From contig NZ_CP087952.1 of NCBI RefSeq assembly GCF_028752835.1, forward strand, positions 310,001 to 374,000: a DNA stretch of 64,000 bases. The letters run 5' to 3'. The position numbers and the translations under genes are program-made. The stretch is from Desulfosarcina sp. BuS5 (GTDB lineage: Bacteria; Desulfobacterota; Desulfobacteria; Desulfobacterales; BuS5). Under the pieces are notes generated by a model. That model worked only from the letters and a program-made list of their open reading frames with translations, searched no databases and was not told where the DNA came from. Position 1 is the stretch's first letter. Every line of letters begins with the position of its first letter. Positions 7,929 to 18,523 of the stretch are shown one piece after another.

Positions 7929-8912
7929 ATGAAACAATATAATGTTCTTGTTGTTGGCGGTGCAGGTTATATCGGTTCCCACATGGTTAAATTCCTGCTG
8001 GATGGGGGTTCTGGAGTTGTTACACTGGACGATCTTTCCAAAGGGCATCGTGATCTGGTTTGTGGCGGTAAATTTTATGAAGGGAGCATGGATGATCAGG
8101 CTTTGCTTGATAAAATTTTTTCAGAAAACATGATCAATGCTGTGATGCATTTTGCCGCTTATTCACTTGTGGGTGAATCTGTTATTGATCCGCTTAAGTA
8201 TTATAAAAATAATCTTTACGGTACACTTGAGCTGATTAGAGGGATGATAAGGAACGGGGTGAAAAATTTTATATTTTCCTCAACAGCAGCTGTGTACGGT
8301 GAGCCTGTTGAAACACCGATAACAGAAGAACACCCCCCAAGACCTACAAATCCGTACGGAGCAACCAAGATCGCTGTGGAGCGGATGTTGCGGGATTGTG
8401 ATACGGCTTATGGGTTTAAATATGTGAGCCTTCGTTATTTTAATGCTGCGGGCGCGGATGAGTCAGGTAAAATAGGGGAACGGCATGAACCGGAGTCTCA
8501 TCTTATTCCATTAATACTTAAAGCCGCGTTAGGCGAGCGGGAAAATATCAGCATTTTTGGAACGGATTATCCTACTCCTGACGGAACATGCATACGGGAT
8601 TATATTCATGTAAATGATCTTGCTCGGGCTCACAGTCTTGCCCTGGAAGCTCTTTTTGCCGGCCAACCGAGTGCGGTCTATAATCTCGGCAACAGCAAAG
8701 GGTATTCCGTAAGAGAGGTAATAGATGTTGCCGGAAAAATAACAGGTCTTCCGATTCCGGTTGTTGAGTCGGAGAGGCGGCCTGGAGATCCGGCTGTTCT
8801 GATAGCAGGTTCGGATAAAATAAAGCAAGATCTGGGTTGGAAACCGCAGCGTGAAGATCTGGAAACTATGATCAGCACAGCCTGGGAGTGGCATAAGCAG
8901 GGTAAATACTGA
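7929..8912 (+). CDS. galE: UDP-glucose 4-epimerase
   Basis: A 327-residue short-chain dehydrogenase-fold enzyme that interconverts UDP-glucose and UDP-galactose (or the N-acetyl forms) for surface polysaccharides. The NAD-binding GGAGYIGSH motif is at residues 10-18, the catalytic YGATK (Tyr-x3-Lys) is near residues 147-151, and SSTAAVYG precedes it. The length is normal. The IS1-family element ends 28 bases upstream, so the native promoter has been displaced; the gene may now depend on a junction promoter. A YcaO-TPR gene converges on it with 14 bases between the stop codons. Confidence 0.95.
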   Translation: MKQYNVLVVGGAGYIGSHMVKFLLDGGSGVVTLDDLSKGHRDLVCGGKFYEGSMDDQALLDKIFSENMINAVMHFAAYSLVGESVIDPLKYYKNNLYGTLELIRGMIRNGVKNFIFSSTAAVYGEPVETPITEEHPPRPTNPYGATKIAVERMLRDCDTAYGFKYVSLRYFNAAGADESGKIGERHEPESHLIPLILKAALGERENISIFGTDYPTPDGTCIRDYIHVNDLARAHSLALEALFAGQPSAVYNLGNSKGYSVREVIDVAGKITGLPIPVVESERRPGDPAVLIAGSDKIKQDLGWKPQREDLETMISTAWEWHKQGKY

Positions 8913-8926
8913 AAATAATTTTTAAA

Positions 8927-10654
8927 TTATCCATTCAGCTTTTTAAGATTCTCCCTGGCAAATTCAATCGTCGGGTCAATGGATAGTGCTGTTGTATAAT
9001 ATTGAATTGATTTTGTTTTTTCGCCCATGTCCCTGTAATTGGAGGCAATGTTGGCATAATCTATGGCTGAGCCGGGATCAAGTCGGATATTTTTTTTAAA
9101 ACATTCTATCGCCTTTTCATGCTCTTTAAGTTTAAAATAACAGAAACCCATCAAATTATAGATATCAGTTCTCTCCTGATCTAATCTTTCTCCATGCTTA
9201 AGCGCTTCCAGGGCCTCCTTATACCGGCCCAGATCTTTAAGACAGACGCCCATATATGAATATATAGTAGGCAGCTCCTGTTCGTCAGGCTCTAAATCAA
9301 GGGCCTGATGAAAACAGCTTAAAGCTTTTTCCGGGGCTCCTGTATTGGCCAGGCTCGTGCCGATATAGAATTTTATGTAATATTTTCCCGGAAGCGTCTT
9401 GTCCGCTTGTTGGAGTTTAGCAACGGCCTCTAAAAGATCGAATCTTTCCGTTATCATTTTGGCAGAGAACATTCCCACGCTTGTGTCCCTGGATCTTTCC
9501 CTGAAATGTGCTCCGGGAATGATTGAATAAAATGCGGGGATTTTAAGTTCGGGATGCATTATATTAATCAGAAATACTTCCATCTTTTTTTTTGACAGCG
9601 CTGATATACAATTTTCTATTTCAATTCTGATGTTATTGTTTGAAAGATCGGTCAAACTGGATATTGCGACTATTTTAGAGGGATTTGTTATAAACTTTGC
9701 ATGTTCAATTGCCGTGAATTTAGGCAGACCGCTGGCAACATAGTTGGAGGATGTATTAAAGTCGCCTCCGAGTTGGGCTGTCTCTGTCAGGGCCCGGCTT
9801 AAGGCTTTTTGCGGATCCGGGGTTGTGCCGGCTGTCCAGACTATTTCGCTGGTTTCCGGGAAGCTTGCAGGATCAAAAGCCATAACTCCAACGCTCGGTA
9901 GTCCCATGTCGAGTGAAAAATCGGATATATACAAATTTATACCGGCGTTTCTGTATTTTTTCAGCATTTCAACTACCATGGAATCGGTGGCAGTGTCAGC
10001 ATCGATTCCAGGCACATTAAGGTTGCCGCGGCTGATAATTGATGAAACATGCCTCTCGACAATTTCACACATCCCCTGGAGGACAGCCTCCTCCGCACAG
10101 TTTCCCGCAGAAGGGCCGTTAAACTCATTTATTGCAAAAAACCAGTCAAACGGAACCAGGATTTCCTTGTTGCGGGTAAGATTGTAAGCTGTTGTCCATT
10201 TCAAGGGGAGTTCCTCAAAGATTTGTTTTGCCTGTTCCAGATCCCGGGAATCATCATGCACGGATTTGGCGATCATTTCAAAAGAAAGCGCTTCATTTTT
10301 CAGATCGGCATATTTCCCAGTAATAAAATTTTTCTGATCATCCGCAAAGCTAAATAGGCTGAACCTCTCTGCAAGTTCCATCACAGCACTGGCCTCAGCT
10401 TGCTGGGGTGTTGCGCCCTTTCCCATTTGCTTTTTTGTTCCGATCACTCTTGCTGCATCTTTTCCGCAATTACTGAAATAAACAGGAATGCCAAGCCTGC
10501 CGTTATCGATCCTTTCCGTACTGTCCAGAATGTGCAGACCGGTCTCTGCCAGTTTTTTTCTGAACCTCTTTACAGTCTCTTCCGGCGGCAATATTTTATC
10601 CTGATCCAGGGTGAAACTTTTAAATGCATCGTTTAGAATAATTTTGGAATTCAT
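8927..10654 (-). CDS. YcaO-domain protein with C-terminal TPR repeats
   Basis: 575 residues: a YcaO domain (about 20-410) followed by four to five TPR units (about 425-570, for example TIYSYMGVCLKDLGRYKEAL). YcaO enzymes use ATP to activate amide backbones. The ATP-binding acidic segments are visible: QAEASAVMELAERFS, EEAVLQGMCEIVERH and SRALTETAQL. The YcaO-TPR arrangement matches the group linked to ribosomal protein S12 beta-methylthiolation in E. coli, not azoline natural products, and no precursor peptide or cyclodehydratase partner is nearby. The exact substrate is unknown. Confidence 0.85.
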   Translation of the reverse strand: MNSKIILNDAFKSFTLDQDKILPPEETVKRFRKKLAETGLHILDSTERIDNGRLGIPVYFSNCGKDAARVIGTKKQMGKGATPQQAEASAVMELAERFSLFSFADDQKNFITGKYADLKNEALSFEMIAKSVHDDSRDLEQAKQIFEELPLKWTTAYNLTRNKEILVPFDWFFAINEFNGPSAGNCAEEAVLQGMCEIVERHVSSIISRGNLNVPGIDADTATDSMVVEMLKKYRNAGINLYISDFSLDMGLPSVGVMAFDPASFPETSEIVWTAGTTPDPQKALSRALTETAQLGGDFNTSSNYVASGLPKFTAIEHAKFITNPSKIVAISSLTDLSNNNIRIEIENCISALSKKKMEVFLINIMHPELKIPAFYSIIPGAHFRERSRDTSVGMFSAKMITERFDLLEAVAKLQQADKTLPGKYYIKFYIGTSLANTGAPEKALSCFHQALDLEPDEQELPTIYSYMGVCLKDLGRYKEALEALKHGERLDQERTDIYNLMGFCYFKLKEHEKAIECFKKNIRLDPGSAIDYANIASNYRDMGEKTKSIQYYTTALSIDPTIEFARENLKKLNG

Positions 10655-10672
10655 ATGGTTAATTTTCTCCCA

Positions 10673-10780
10673 CTATAGACCTTATAAATAATTAATTGCA
10701 AAAGGATAGAATTAGGAGATAATACTAACAGTATATCTCCGACCGATAACGCAGTGAAATTATTTATGTGACGGTCTATA
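10673..10780. repeat. Inverted-repeat element family, copy B
   Basis: Ends tatagac (10674) and gtctata (to 10780) are inverted, with aattatttatgtgac and gaccgataacgcagtg as in the other copies. The centre is short and lacks the gtaggggttcaa hairpin. Its right end overlaps the last six codons and the stop of the DUF190 gene (10760-10780). Confidence 0.7.
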
Positions 10781-11122
10781 TTTATCATTATTGGAGCTCC
10801 TGTAAAATTGAACATCTGCTTTTTCGAGTGTTATCAAGCCCTCTTGAATCGCATTTTCAATGTAAGAAAGGAAATCTCTTATTTTTTCATGTGTGTCAAC
10901 GATTTCAACGATAATCGGTAAATCAAGAGAAAGTCTCAATATTTTTGAGGTATGAACCCGGCTGTTGGCTCCAAATCCCATTATACCCCTAAGAACCGTA
11001 GCGCCTGCCAACCCCTGTTCTTTTGCTTTGATAACGAGCCACTCATACAATGGTTTTCCTTTATATTTATTACTTTCACCAATAAAAATACGGAGGAGCT
11101 GGCCTTCAGATGGAATTTTCAT
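10760..11122 (-). CDS. DUF190-family protein, partner of the fluoride channel
   Basis: 120 residues of the DUF190 family (GlnB-like ferredoxin fold), which often sits beside crcB. Recognisable parts are IFIGESNKYKGKPLYEWLV, GLAGATVLRGIMGFG and the C-terminal VQFYR. It probably assists or regulates fluoride export; the mechanism is unknown. It lies 5 bases downstream of crcB on the same strand. The last six residues (YRPSHK) and the stop codon come from the end of an inverted-repeat element, so the original C-terminus seems to have been replaced. Confidence 0.88.
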   Translation of the reverse strand: MKIPSEGQLLRIFIGESNKYKGKPLYEWLVIKAKEQGLAGATVLRGIMGFGANSRVHTSKILRLSLDLPIIVEIVDTHEKIRDFLSYIENAIQEGLITLEKADVQFYRSSNNDKYRPSHK

Positions 11123-11127
11123 TTATA

Positions 11128-11511
11128 TTATCTCCATATTGCATTTATGATTAATCTGCCGAGTAATACAGCTGATAATCCAGCTATTATATGAGCGCCG
11201 ATATTTAACAAAGCCAAAAAAAATCTTTGGTCTTGCAATAAAGTCATTGTTTCATTGCCGAAAGTGGAATAAGTAGTAAAAGAGCCTAGGAACCCGACTA
11301 TCAGCAATAAGCGCGTTTCTAATGTCATTCCGATCTGAAGTTCAGCAAGATGAGAAAACATCCCGATAAGAAAACACCCGATGACATTAACTGCAAAAGT
11401 CCCGTATGGGATGGAAATATTTTTCGATAAATTTTGTATATAACCGCTAACCAAATATCTCAGAATTGAACCGATAAAACCGCCGACACCTATCAGAATG
11501 ATTTTGTGCAT
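11128..11511 (-). CDS. crcB: Fluoride channel CrcB/Fluc
   Basis: A 127-residue protein with four membrane segments that forms a dual-topology fluoride exporter dimer. The signature GGFIGSILRYLVSGY is near residue 10, GTFAVNVIGCFLIG near 38-51 and GFLGSFTTYSTF near 73-84; the last holds the conserved Phe/Thr fluoride track. The downstream DUF190 gene is 5 bases away. I looked for a fluoride riboswitch upstream and did not see its consensus. Confidence 0.95.
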   Translation of the reverse strand: MHKIILIGVGGFIGSILRYLVSGYIQNLSKNISIPYGTFAVNVIGCFLIGMFSHLAELQIGMTLETRLLLIVGFLGSFTTYSTFGNETMTLLQDQRFFLALLNIGAHIIAGLSAVLLGRLIINAIWR

Positions 11512-11553
11512 ATTGAATGGGACGCCCCCCCCCTACTCCTCACATTAAGAGTT

Positions 11554-11685
11554 CTATGGATTGTCACATAAATAATTTCACTGCGTTATCGGTCGTCGAA
11601 GTAGGGGTTCAGGATTTTGAACCCCTACCACCTCTGGCCTTGTGCCAAATTTTAAAATCAGGTTATTATCTGACAATCTATATAG
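11554..11685. repeat. Inverted-repeat element family, copy C
   Basis: Runs from ctatggattgtcacataaat to tgacaatctatatag with the central gtaggggttca and tgaacccctac hairpin arms and the conserved block cctctggccttgtgccaaat. It lies upstream of crcB and of rho, which diverge here. Confidence 0.85.
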
Positions 11686-12084
11686 ATTGAAAATTGTCGA
11701 TTCAGACATCGGGAAAATAGCATTTGTTTGTTTGGCGATCAAGAAAACTTTTATGCTTGACAACTTATAAAGAATGCTTTATTATTTTATTTACTATTAA
11801 ATAGTAGTTCGATGTCCACTGGCTGGAGATATTGCCAAACATAATTCTCCTAATATAAATTCTGAAGCGTCCATATTCCTCCAAAAAAAAACCAACAGGA
11901 ATTCAGCTCACAATTAATTTTAATTCTAAAATATAAATTCATATGTTGTGCCAAAAACCTTGATGTTTTAGTTGATCAGTTTGCGATCGTATAAATATCC
12001 ATATGCTTCTGAGCTTCTGATTTCGAGGATTACCGTCTCACAATTCTTTGATGCAATTTTAATATTAACTAGGATAGATTTGTA
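11686..12084. other. Leader region upstream of rho, no gene
   Basis: About 400 AT-rich bases between the repeat element and rho. I see no convincing coding frame or structured RNA. It should hold the rho promoter and possibly an autoregulatory leader, since Rho often controls its own transcription, but no specific site can be pointed out. Confidence 0.5.
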
Positions 12085-13332
12085 ATGAATATAGTTGAAC
12101 TGAAAGAAAAAAAAATAAGCGAACTGACCAGCATGGCGAAACAATATAAAATCGGCGGGGCCGCAGGTATGAGGAAACAGGAATTAATGTTTGCTCTGCT
12201 GCAGGCACAGATCGAAAAGGATGGCATGATATTCGGATACGGCACACTGGAAATTCTGCCCGACGGCTTTGGTTTTTTGCGTTCAGCAGATTCAAATTAT
12301 TTGCCGGGTCCGGATGATATTTACGTCTCTCCTTCACAGATACGCCGTTTTAATTTGAGAACAGGAGATACTGTGTCAGGGCAAATTCGCCAGCCCAAGG
12401 AGATTGAACGCTATTTTGCTCTTTTGAAGGTCGAAGCGGTAAATTACGAAGATCCCGAAATTGCCAGGGAAAAAATATTATTTGATAATCTTACGCCTCT
12501 TTATCCGGAAAGAAAAATAATGCTCGAAAGCGATCGGGATAATTTTTCTACACGAATTATGGATCTGATGACTCCTATAGGGTTTGGTCAGAGAGGGCTG
12601 ATTGTCTCTCCTCCCAGAACCGGAAAAACGATGCTGTTGCAGGCAATAGCAAACAGCATAAGCATAAATCATAAAGATATTGTTCTGTTTGTGCTTTTAA
12701 TTGACGAAAGGCCGGAAGAGGTTACAGATATGGCCAGATCTGTTGATGGCGAAGTAATCAGCTCTACATTTGACGAGCCGGCCGAAAGGCATGTTCAGGT
12801 TGCGGAAATGGTTATAGAAAAGGCCAAGAGACTTGTAGAACATAAAAAAGATGTAGTTATTTTGCTCGACAGCATTACAAGGCTTGCGCGTGCATATAAT
12901 TCAGTTATACCGCCAAGCGGCAAGATTTTATCAGGAGGAGTAGATTCCAATGCCCTGCAGCGTCCGAAAAGATTTTTCGGCGCGGCTCGTAATATTGAAG
13001 AGGGCGGAAGCCTTACAATTATTGCAACTGCGCTTATTGATACAGGCAGCCGCATGGATGAAGTTATTTTTGAGGAATTCAAGGGAACCGGCAATATGGA
13101 ATTACAGTTGGATCGCCGTTTGGCGGATAAAAGAGTCTTCCCTGCAATAGATATAAATAAATCGGGCACCCGCAAGGAGGAGCTGCTTATTAGCGGCGAA
13201 GTTCTGAATCGTGTATGGATTTTAAGAAAACTGCTTTCATCATTGAACCCGGTAGACAGTATGGAATTTTTACTTGATAAAATGAGTGGAACAGAAGATA
13301 ATACAAATTTTTTGGATTCAATGAATACATAA
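12085..13332 (+). CDS. rho: Transcription termination factor Rho
   Basis: A 415-residue hexameric RNA-dependent ATPase that ends transcription. An N-terminal RNA-binding part ([18 protein letters not shown], primary site) precedes the ATPase core with Walker A SPPRTGKT and Walker [17 protein letters not shown]; the Q-loop/R-loop region [20 protein letters not shown] is intact. The length is normal. It heads a plus-strand cluster: rpmE starts 10 bases later, then prfA and prmC, an order common in proteobacteria. Confidence 0.97.
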   Translation: MNIVELKEKKISELTSMAKQYKIGGAAGMRKQELMFALLQAQIEKDGMIFGYGTLEILPDGFGFLRSADSNYLPGPDDIYVSPSQIRRFNLRTGDTVSGQIRQPKEIERYFALLKVEAVNYEDPEIAREKILFDNLTPLYPERKIMLESDRDNFSTRIMDLMTPIGFGQRGLIVSPPRTGKTMLLQAIANSISINHKDIVLFVLLIDERPEEVTDMARSVDGEVISSTFDEPAERHVQVAEMVIEKAKRLVEHKKDVVILLDSITRLARAYNSVIPPSGKILSGGVDSNALQRPKRFFGAARNIEEGGSLTIIATALIDTGSRMDEVIFEEFKGTGNMELQLDRRLADKRVFPAIDINKSGTRKEELLISGEVLNRVWILRKLLSSLNPVDSMEFLLDKMSGTEDNTNFLDSMNT

Positions 13333-13342
13333 GGATATAAAA

Positions 13343-13555
13343 ATGAAACCAGATATTCACCCGGAGTATTTTAGTACAACAATCAGCTGTGCATGCGGAA
13401 ATGTTATAGAGGTAGGTTCAACCAAACCGGATATCAGGGTTGAAATTTGTTCAAAATGCCATCCCTTTTTTACGGGAAAACAGAAGCTTATCGATACAGC
13501 CGGCAGAATTGAACGTTTTCGCAAGAAATATGCTAAATTTCAGAAACAGGATTAA
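13343..13555 (+). CDS. rpmE: 50S ribosomal protein L31
   Basis: 70 residues. It has four cysteines or metal ligands in the zinc-binding arrangement (SCACGN near residue 14 and [10 protein letters not shown] near 36), so it is the zinc-containing (C+) form. The C-terminal [12 protein letters not shown] is typical. AAGGA precedes the ATG. It lies 10 bases after rho. Confidence 0.95.
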   Translation: MKPDIHPEYFSTTISCACGNVIEVGSTKPDIRVEICSKCHPFFTGKQKLIDTAGRIERFRKKYAKFQKQD

Positions 13556-13579
13556 CTCTTTTGATTTGCCATTATACCT

Positions 13580-14659
13580 ATGCTTGAAAAATTAAAAGGT
13601 GTGGAAAAACGCTTTCTGGAACTACAAAATCTGTTAAGCAGCCCTGAAATTGTATCGGATCGCAATGCATTTCAACAATTTAGTAAAGAACATGCTGAAC
13701 TTGGCAATATTGTTTCTGTATTAAGGAATTATGAGCAGATTCTTGCTGATCTGGAAGACAGCCTGGAACTCTTAAAAGACAGTGACCCTGAAATTAAAGA
13801 ACTTGCCAGGGATGATGTTGATGCTTTAACAGAACAAAAGACCGGATTGGAAGCCGAGTTAAAGCAGCTTCTGCTGCCAAGGGATCCTAATGACGACAAG
13901 AATGTTATCATAGAGATACGAGCCGGTACCGGAGGCGAAGAGGCCGGCCTTTTTGCCGGTGATCTTTTCAGAATGTATAACAGGTATGCTGAAAACAGAA
14001 ACTGGAAAGTGGAGGCCATGTCCCACCACGCGACTGGTGTCGGTGGATTCAAAGAGGTCATTGCCATGATCCATGGGAAAGGGGCTTACAGCAGGTTCAA
14101 GTTCGAAAGCGGTACTCATCGTGTTCAGAGAGTCCCGACTACCGAGACGCAGGGACGTATACATACGTCAGCAGTTACGGTTGCGGTTCTTCCGGAAGCT
14201 GAAGATGTCGAGCTTCAGATAGATTCGAGCGAACTTAAAATTGATGTTTTCAGAGCAACAGGTCCGGGCGGTCAGAGTGTCAATACCACTGATTCGGCTG
14301 TACGGATTACGCACCTGCCCACCAATCTTGTAGTAACCTGCCAGGATGAAAAATCGCAATTAAAAAATAAAAACAAGGCCATGAAAGTATTACGCGCCCG
14401 CCTGCTCGACAGTATGATCAGGGAGCAGGATGAAAAGAGATCCCAGGAGCGTAAAAACCAGATAGGAACCGGAGACAGAAGCGGTAGAATAAGGACATAT
14501 AATTTTCCCCAGGGAAGAGTTACAGACCACAGAGTGGGACTTACTCTTTATAAGCTTGAAGAGATTTTGCAGGGAAATATTGATGAAATTATAGACGAAC
14601 TTACAACCTTTTATCAGGCTCGGGCATTACAGAATGCAGAATCAGTCGAAGCCGCCTGA
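13580..14659 (+). CDS. prfA: Peptide chain release factor 1
   Basis: 359 residues; recognises UAA and UAG and triggers release of the finished protein. The catalytic GGQ is in [15 protein letters not shown]. The codon-recognition tripeptide is PTT in [10 protein letters not shown], fitting the P-x-T of RF1 and excluding RF2 (SPF). It overlaps prmC by 26 bases, whose product methylates the GGQ glutamine. Confidence 0.97.
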   Translation: MLEKLKGVEKRFLELQNLLSSPEIVSDRNAFQQFSKEHAELGNIVSVLRNYEQILADLEDSLELLKDSDPEIKELARDDVDALTEQKTGLEAELKQLLLPRDPNDDKNVIIEIRAGTGGEEAGLFAGDLFRMYNRYAENRNWKVEAMSHHATGVGGFKEVIAMIHGKGAYSRFKFESGTHRVQRVPTTETQGRIHTSAVTVAVLPEAEDVELQIDSSELKIDVFRATGPGGQSVNTTDSAVRITHLPTNLVVTCQDEKSQLKNKNKAMKVLRARLLDSMIREQDEKRSQERKNQIGTGDRSGRIRTYNFPQGRVTDHRVGLTLYKLEEILQGNIDEIIDELTTFYQARALQNAESVEAA

Positions 14660-15536
14660 ATGGACCATCCTGAAAATCCTTGAATGGACCACTTCATATT
14701 TTAAATCCCACGGAATAGACAGCCCCAGATCAACAGCAGAGATACTGCTGGCTTATACCTTAAATATAGAACGTATTGATTTGTATTTGCAATTTGACAA
14801 GCCGCTTGACAAGGCAGAGCTTTCTCTTTTCAAATCTTTGATTAAGAGAAGAAGGAACAGGGAACCTGTTGCATATATTACAGGCCATAAGGAATTTTGG
14901 TCAATTGATTTTTCAATAACAAAACATTCACTTATCCCCCGGCCGGAGACCGAATGCCTTGTAGAGACAGCGCTTGCATTAATGCCGGAAGACTTGCCTG
15001 GGCCTGCCCGGGTCTTAGAGCTTGGCACCGGTTCAGGCGCTATTGTTATTGCATTAGCTTCAGAGAAACCAAAAAATATCTTCTTTGCATCCGACAATTC
15101 TATTGATGCCGTTATGCTTGCCGGGAAGAATGCTGTTCAGTATGGTTTTGGCCCAGCTATAAATTTTTTTTCAGGAGACTGGTTTGCCCCATTGAAGAGT
15201 GATCTCTTAAAATTTGATATTATTATTTCGAATCCTCCATACATAAAATCTGCGATTATTCCAAGCCTTGAGCCGGAGATTTGGAAATATGAGCCTATAA
15301 ATGCCCTTGACGGCGGCAAAGACGGACTTTCTGCGTTAAGGCATATTGTGATAAGTGCACATAATTACCTTAAAGAAAAAGGAAGATTGCTGCTTGAAAT
15401 AGGGCATGATCAAAAAGATGCCCTATGGGCAATCATTGAGGAATGCGGAGCATATGATAATATAGTTTTTATAAAGGATTACAGTGGATTTTATAGAATT
15501 GTTTCTATGAAGAAAACAATAAAAAATATTAATTAG
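14634..15536 (+). CDS. prmC: Release factor glutamine methyltransferase
   Basis: A 300-residue SAM-dependent methyltransferase (HemK/PrmC) that modifies the glutamine of the GGQ motif in RF1 and RF2. The SAM site [16 protein letters not shown] and the catalytic NPPY (ISNPPYIKS) are clear. An N-terminal helical domain binds the release factor. The start lies inside the end of prfA, so translation is coupled. Confidence 0.95.
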   Translation: MQNQSKPPEWTILKILEWTTSYFKSHGIDSPRSTAEILLAYTLNIERIDLYLQFDKPLDKAELSLFKSLIKRRRNREPVAYITGHKEFWSIDFSITKHSLIPRPETECLVETALALMPEDLPGPARVLELGTGSGAIVIALASEKPKNIFFASDNSIDAVMLAGKNAVQYGFGPAINFFSGDWFAPLKSDLLKFDIIISNPPYIKSAIIPSLEPEIWKYEPINALDGGKDGLSALRHIVISAHNYLKEKGRLLLEIGHDQKDALWAIIEECGAYDNIVFIKDYSGFYRIVSMKKTIKNIN

Positions 15537-15601
15537 CAGGTTGCTAAACACCCATTTATTTGTTAAACTTAAAAATTTGTAATAACTAACACGTCTCTGG
15601 A

Positions 15602-15675
15602 CCTGTGTCCCGGTGCTTTTTGATAAAGTTAAACACAGGGCGGAAAGAGATGGAAGAATCGAGGTTTAAGCCTCG
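15602..15675 (+). promoter_or_regulatory. Structured leader upstream of rpsB
   Basis: Two hairpins precede rpsB: cctgtgt (15602) pairs with acacagg (15633), and cgagg (15660) pairs with cctcg (15671). A structured leader where S2 could repress its own synthesis is known in some bacteria, but this fold has not been matched to a known family. The gap from prmC is 163 bases. Confidence 0.35.
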
Positions 15676-15699
15676 AATAACCGATACATGGAGAATTTT

Positions 15700-16578
15700 A
15701 TGTCACAAATCACAATGAAGGAACTACTCGAAGCAGGAGTACACTTCGGCCATCAGACCAGACGCTGGAATCCCAAAATGAAACCCTATATTTTTGGGGC
15801 AAGAAACGGCATCTATATTATAGATTTACAAAAAACCGTTCACATGTTCAGAAAAGTACTTGATTTTGTAAGTGATTCGGTAGCAAATGGTAAGTCTATC
15901 CTTTTTGTCGGCACCAAAAAACAGGCCAGAGCATCAATTTATGAAGAGGCTAATCGATGCGAAATGTTTTATGTGCATAACAGGTGGCTGGGAGGAATGC
16001 TGACTAATTTCCAGACTATTAAAAAAAGTATAGACCGCTTGAATTATCTTAATAGAATTGAAAATGACGGATCAATAGATCTATTTCCAAAAAAAGAAAG
16101 ATTGAAACTTGGTAAAGAACGAGTAAAACTCGATAATACCCTGGGCGGGATACGCACCATGAATCATCTGCCGGGCGCTATTTTTGTTGTCGATTCCAGA
16201 AACGAAGCAATCGCAGTTCGTGAAGGAAACAGATTGGGTATACCTGTTATCGCCATCGTTGATACCAACTGTAACCCTGATTCTATTGATTACGTTATAC
16301 CCGGCAATGATGACGCAATTCGTGCTATCCGTTTGATAGCATCAAGGATAGCAGATGCCTGTATTAAAGGAAGGGAGCTTTTTGAAGAAAAGCAGCAGGC
16401 TGCAGCTGATAAGGATGTTGAAGAAGAGATAGTCGAACCTATAGTCGATACGGATTTGCAGCCAGGAGAAAGAAAAATAATTTCTGACGGTACGGATGGA
16501 CCTGTTGTTGAAATAATTAAACGGGCTTCTGCAGCGGATAATATCGAACTTGGAGGTTCACCTGGGGCAACAGAGTAA
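15700..16578 (+). CDS. rpsB: 30S ribosomal protein S2
   Basis: About 292 residues. Motifs [29 protein letters not shown] and [14 protein letters not shown] are typical of S2. I chose the ATG at 15700 because TGGAG lies 7 bases before it; an ATG at 15688 has no site of its own. A roughly 50-residue acidic C-terminal extension ([16 protein letters not shown]) goes beyond the E. coli protein. tsf follows after 36 bases. Confidence 0.96.
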   Translation: MSQITMKELLEAGVHFGHQTRRWNPKMKPYIFGARNGIYIIDLQKTVHMFRKVLDFVSDSVANGKSILFVGTKKQARASIYEEANRCEMFYVHNRWLGGMLTNFQTIKKSIDRLNYLNRIENDGSIDLFPKKERLKLGKERVKLDNTLGGIRTMNHLPGAIFVVDSRNEAIAVREGNRLGIPVIAIVDTNCNPDSIDYVIPGNDDAIRAIRLIASRIADACIKGRELFEEKQQAAADKDVEEEIVEPIVDTDLQPGERKIISDGTDGPVVEIIKRASAADNIELGGSPGATE

Positions 16579-16614
16579 CGGAGCTTGATATAAACCATAA
16601 GGAGATAACAGATA

Positions 16615-17211
16615 ATGACTAAAGTAAGCGCTGCAATGGTTAAACAGCTTCGGGAGAAAACCGGAGCCGGCATGATGGACTGCAAGGAGGCGCTGACCGA
16701 ATGCGGTGGCGATGTATCTAAAGCAGTTGATTTTTTAAGAAAAAAAGGGTTGGCAACTGCTGCAAAACGTGCCGGCAGATCAATGAGTGAAGGTGTTATT
16801 GCATCTTATATACATATGGGCGGGAAACTCGGGACTCTTGTGGAAGTAAATTGTGAGACCGATTTTGTAGCAAAAAACGAAGATTTTCTTGAATTTGCAA
16901 AAAATATTGCAATGCATATTGCAGCTACAAATCCTGTTGGTATCAGGCCGGAAGATGTTCCGGAAGATGTAATTAATAAGGAGAAAGAAATTTACCGTGC
17001 CCAGGCGCTTGAAACCGGCAAGCCTGAAAATATTCTGGACAAAATAGCAGAAGGGAAGCTTAATAAATTTTTCAAGGAGAATTGCCTGTTGAGTCAGCCT
17101 TATGTGCGTGATCCCAATATGGCTGTATCGGACTTGATAAACGAGATGATAGCTAAAATAGGGGAAAATATAACGATAAAACGTTTTGTGAGATTCCAGG
17201 CGGGGGAATAA
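16615..17211 (+). CDS. tsf: Elongation factor Ts (short form)
   Basis: 198 residues; nucleotide exchange factor for EF-Tu. The N-terminal UBA-like domain (VKQLREKTGAGMMDCKEAL) and the core TLVEVNCETDFVAKN are intact. It is shorter than the E. coli protein (283) and is the compact form common in many bacteria. AAGGAG precedes the start. It is followed 6 bases later by pyrH. Confidence 0.96.
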   Translation: MTKVSAAMVKQLREKTGAGMMDCKEALTECGGDVSKAVDFLRKKGLATAAKRAGRSMSEGVIASYIHMGGKLGTLVEVNCETDFVAKNEDFLEFAKNIAMHIAATNPVGIRPEDVPEDVINKEKEIYRAQALETGKPENILDKIAEGKLNKFFKENCLLSQPYVRDPNMAVSDLINEMIAKIGENITIKRFVRFQAGE

Positions 17212-17217
17212 TAAGCA

Positions 17218-17958
17218 TTGTCAGATCCACGTTATAAAAGAATTATGTTAAAATTGAGTGGTGAAGCTCTGATGGGAAATCAGGGCTTCGGCATAAGCCC
17301 TGAAATGATAAACAATGTGGCCGGAGAGATTAAAGAGATAGTCGATCTTGGTGTAGAAACGGGCATAGTCGTTGGCGGCGGTAATATATTCAGGGGGATT
17401 GCGGCAAGTTCATATGGAATGGATAGAACGGCAGCAGATCATATGGGTATGCTGGCTACTGTAATAAATTGTCTTGCGCTGCAGGGCGCTTTGGAAAGAA
17501 TGGGAATCCAAACCCGTGTTCAGACCGCATTATCGATTAACAAAGTGGCAGAGCCCTATATACTGCGAAAAGCTGTAAGGCATTTGGAAAAGGGCCGGGT
17601 TGTTATTTTTGGAGCCGGGACAGGTAATCCTTACTTTACTACCGATACAGCCGCTGTTTTAAGAGCGCAGGAGATTCACGCCGAAATATTTCTAAAGGCA
17701 ACCAAAGTAGATGGTTTGTATGATTCTGATCCCGTAAAGAATCATGATGCCATTTTTATTAAAAAAACCAGCTATATGGATGTTCTGCGAAAGCAGCTTG
17801 AAGTCATGGATGTAACTGCTGTTTCTCTTGCAATGGACAATTCACTGCCACTTGTGATCTTTAACCTTAATGTAAGCGGTAACATAAGGAATGTTATATG
17901 CGGTGAGGAAATCGGCACATTGATCACTAACACTAACATACACGATATGATGAGGTAA
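17218..17958 (+). CDS. pyrH: Uridylate kinase
   Basis: 246 residues, amino acid kinase fold; phosphorylates UMP to UDP. Motifs [23 protein letters not shown], and the [15 protein letters not shown] segment are conserved. The frame starts with TTG at 17218, shortly after the tsf stop; no ATG fits the conserved N-terminus. frr begins 7 bases downstream. Confidence 0.95.
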   Translation: MSDPRYKRIMLKLSGEALMGNQGFGISPEMINNVAGEIKEIVDLGVETGIVVGGGNIFRGIAASSYGMDRTAADHMGMLATVINCLALQGALERMGIQTRVQTALSINKVAEPYILRKAVRHLEKGRVVIFGAGTGNPYFTTDTAAVLRAQEIHAEIFLKATKVDGLYDSDPVKNHDAIFIKKTSYMDVLRKQLEVMDVTAVSLAMDNSLPLVIFNLNVSGNIRNVICGEEIGTLITNTNIHDMMR

Positions 17959-17965
17959 AAAAACC

Positions 17966-18523
17966 ATGATTGAATCTATTTATGAGGAAACCAGGGAAAA
18001 GATGGGCAAGTCAATAAGTGCACTGAAGAATGAATTAGTGCGTGTAAGAACAGGGCGGGCATCCCTCAATCTTTTTGACGGTATACGGGTCGATTATTAT
18101 GGCACACTTACCCCGATTGACCAGATGGCATCTCTTTCCGTGCCTGAAAGCCGCCTCATAACTATACAGCCGTGGGATGTTTCGGCGATTAAAAATATAG
18201 AAAAGGCGATTTTAAAATCCGATTTAGGATTAACTCCTTCAAGTGACGGGAAAATTATTCGTATTTCCATTCCTCCGCTTACGGAAGAGAGGCGGAAAAA
18301 ACTTGGTAAAATTGTTCACCAGAAGTGTGAAGATTACAAGGTCGCGGTACGTAATATCAGGCGGGATTCAAACGAGGTGTTAAAGGGTCTTAAAAAAGAT
18401 GGCGATATTGCAGAAGACGTCGCGTTTAAGGCCCAGGATCAGATTCAGACGATAACCGACGAGAATATCAAGTCGATAGACGAAATTTATAAAGAGAAGG
18501 AAAAAGAAATTCTTGAATTCTGA
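17966..18523 (+). CDS. frr: Ribosome recycling factor
   Basis: 185 residues; splits post-termination ribosomes together with EF-G. Typical blocks are ELVRVRTGRASLNLFDGI, YYGTLTPIDQMASLSVPE and RKKLGKIVHQKCEDYKVAVR. The length matches the family. The end overlaps the beginning of uppS by 11 bases. Confidence 0.97.
   Translation: MIESIYEETREKMGKSISALKNELVRVRTGRASLNLFDGIRVDYYGTLTPIDQMASLSVPESRLITIQPWDVSAIKNIEKAILKSDLGLTPSSDGKIIRISIPPLTEERRKKLGKIVHQKCEDYKVAVRNIRRDSNEVLKGLKKDGDIAEDVAFKAQDQIQTITDENIKSIDEIYKEKEKEILEF

Noticed and set aside
11512-11580. Fluoride riboswitch upstream of crcB
   Set aside because: The conserved riboswitch core is not visible; the region is a short C-rich stretch followed by a repeat element.
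11578-11763. Minus-strand open frame of 61 codons across element copy C
   Set aside because: It consists mostly of repeat sequence and has no homologue-like features.
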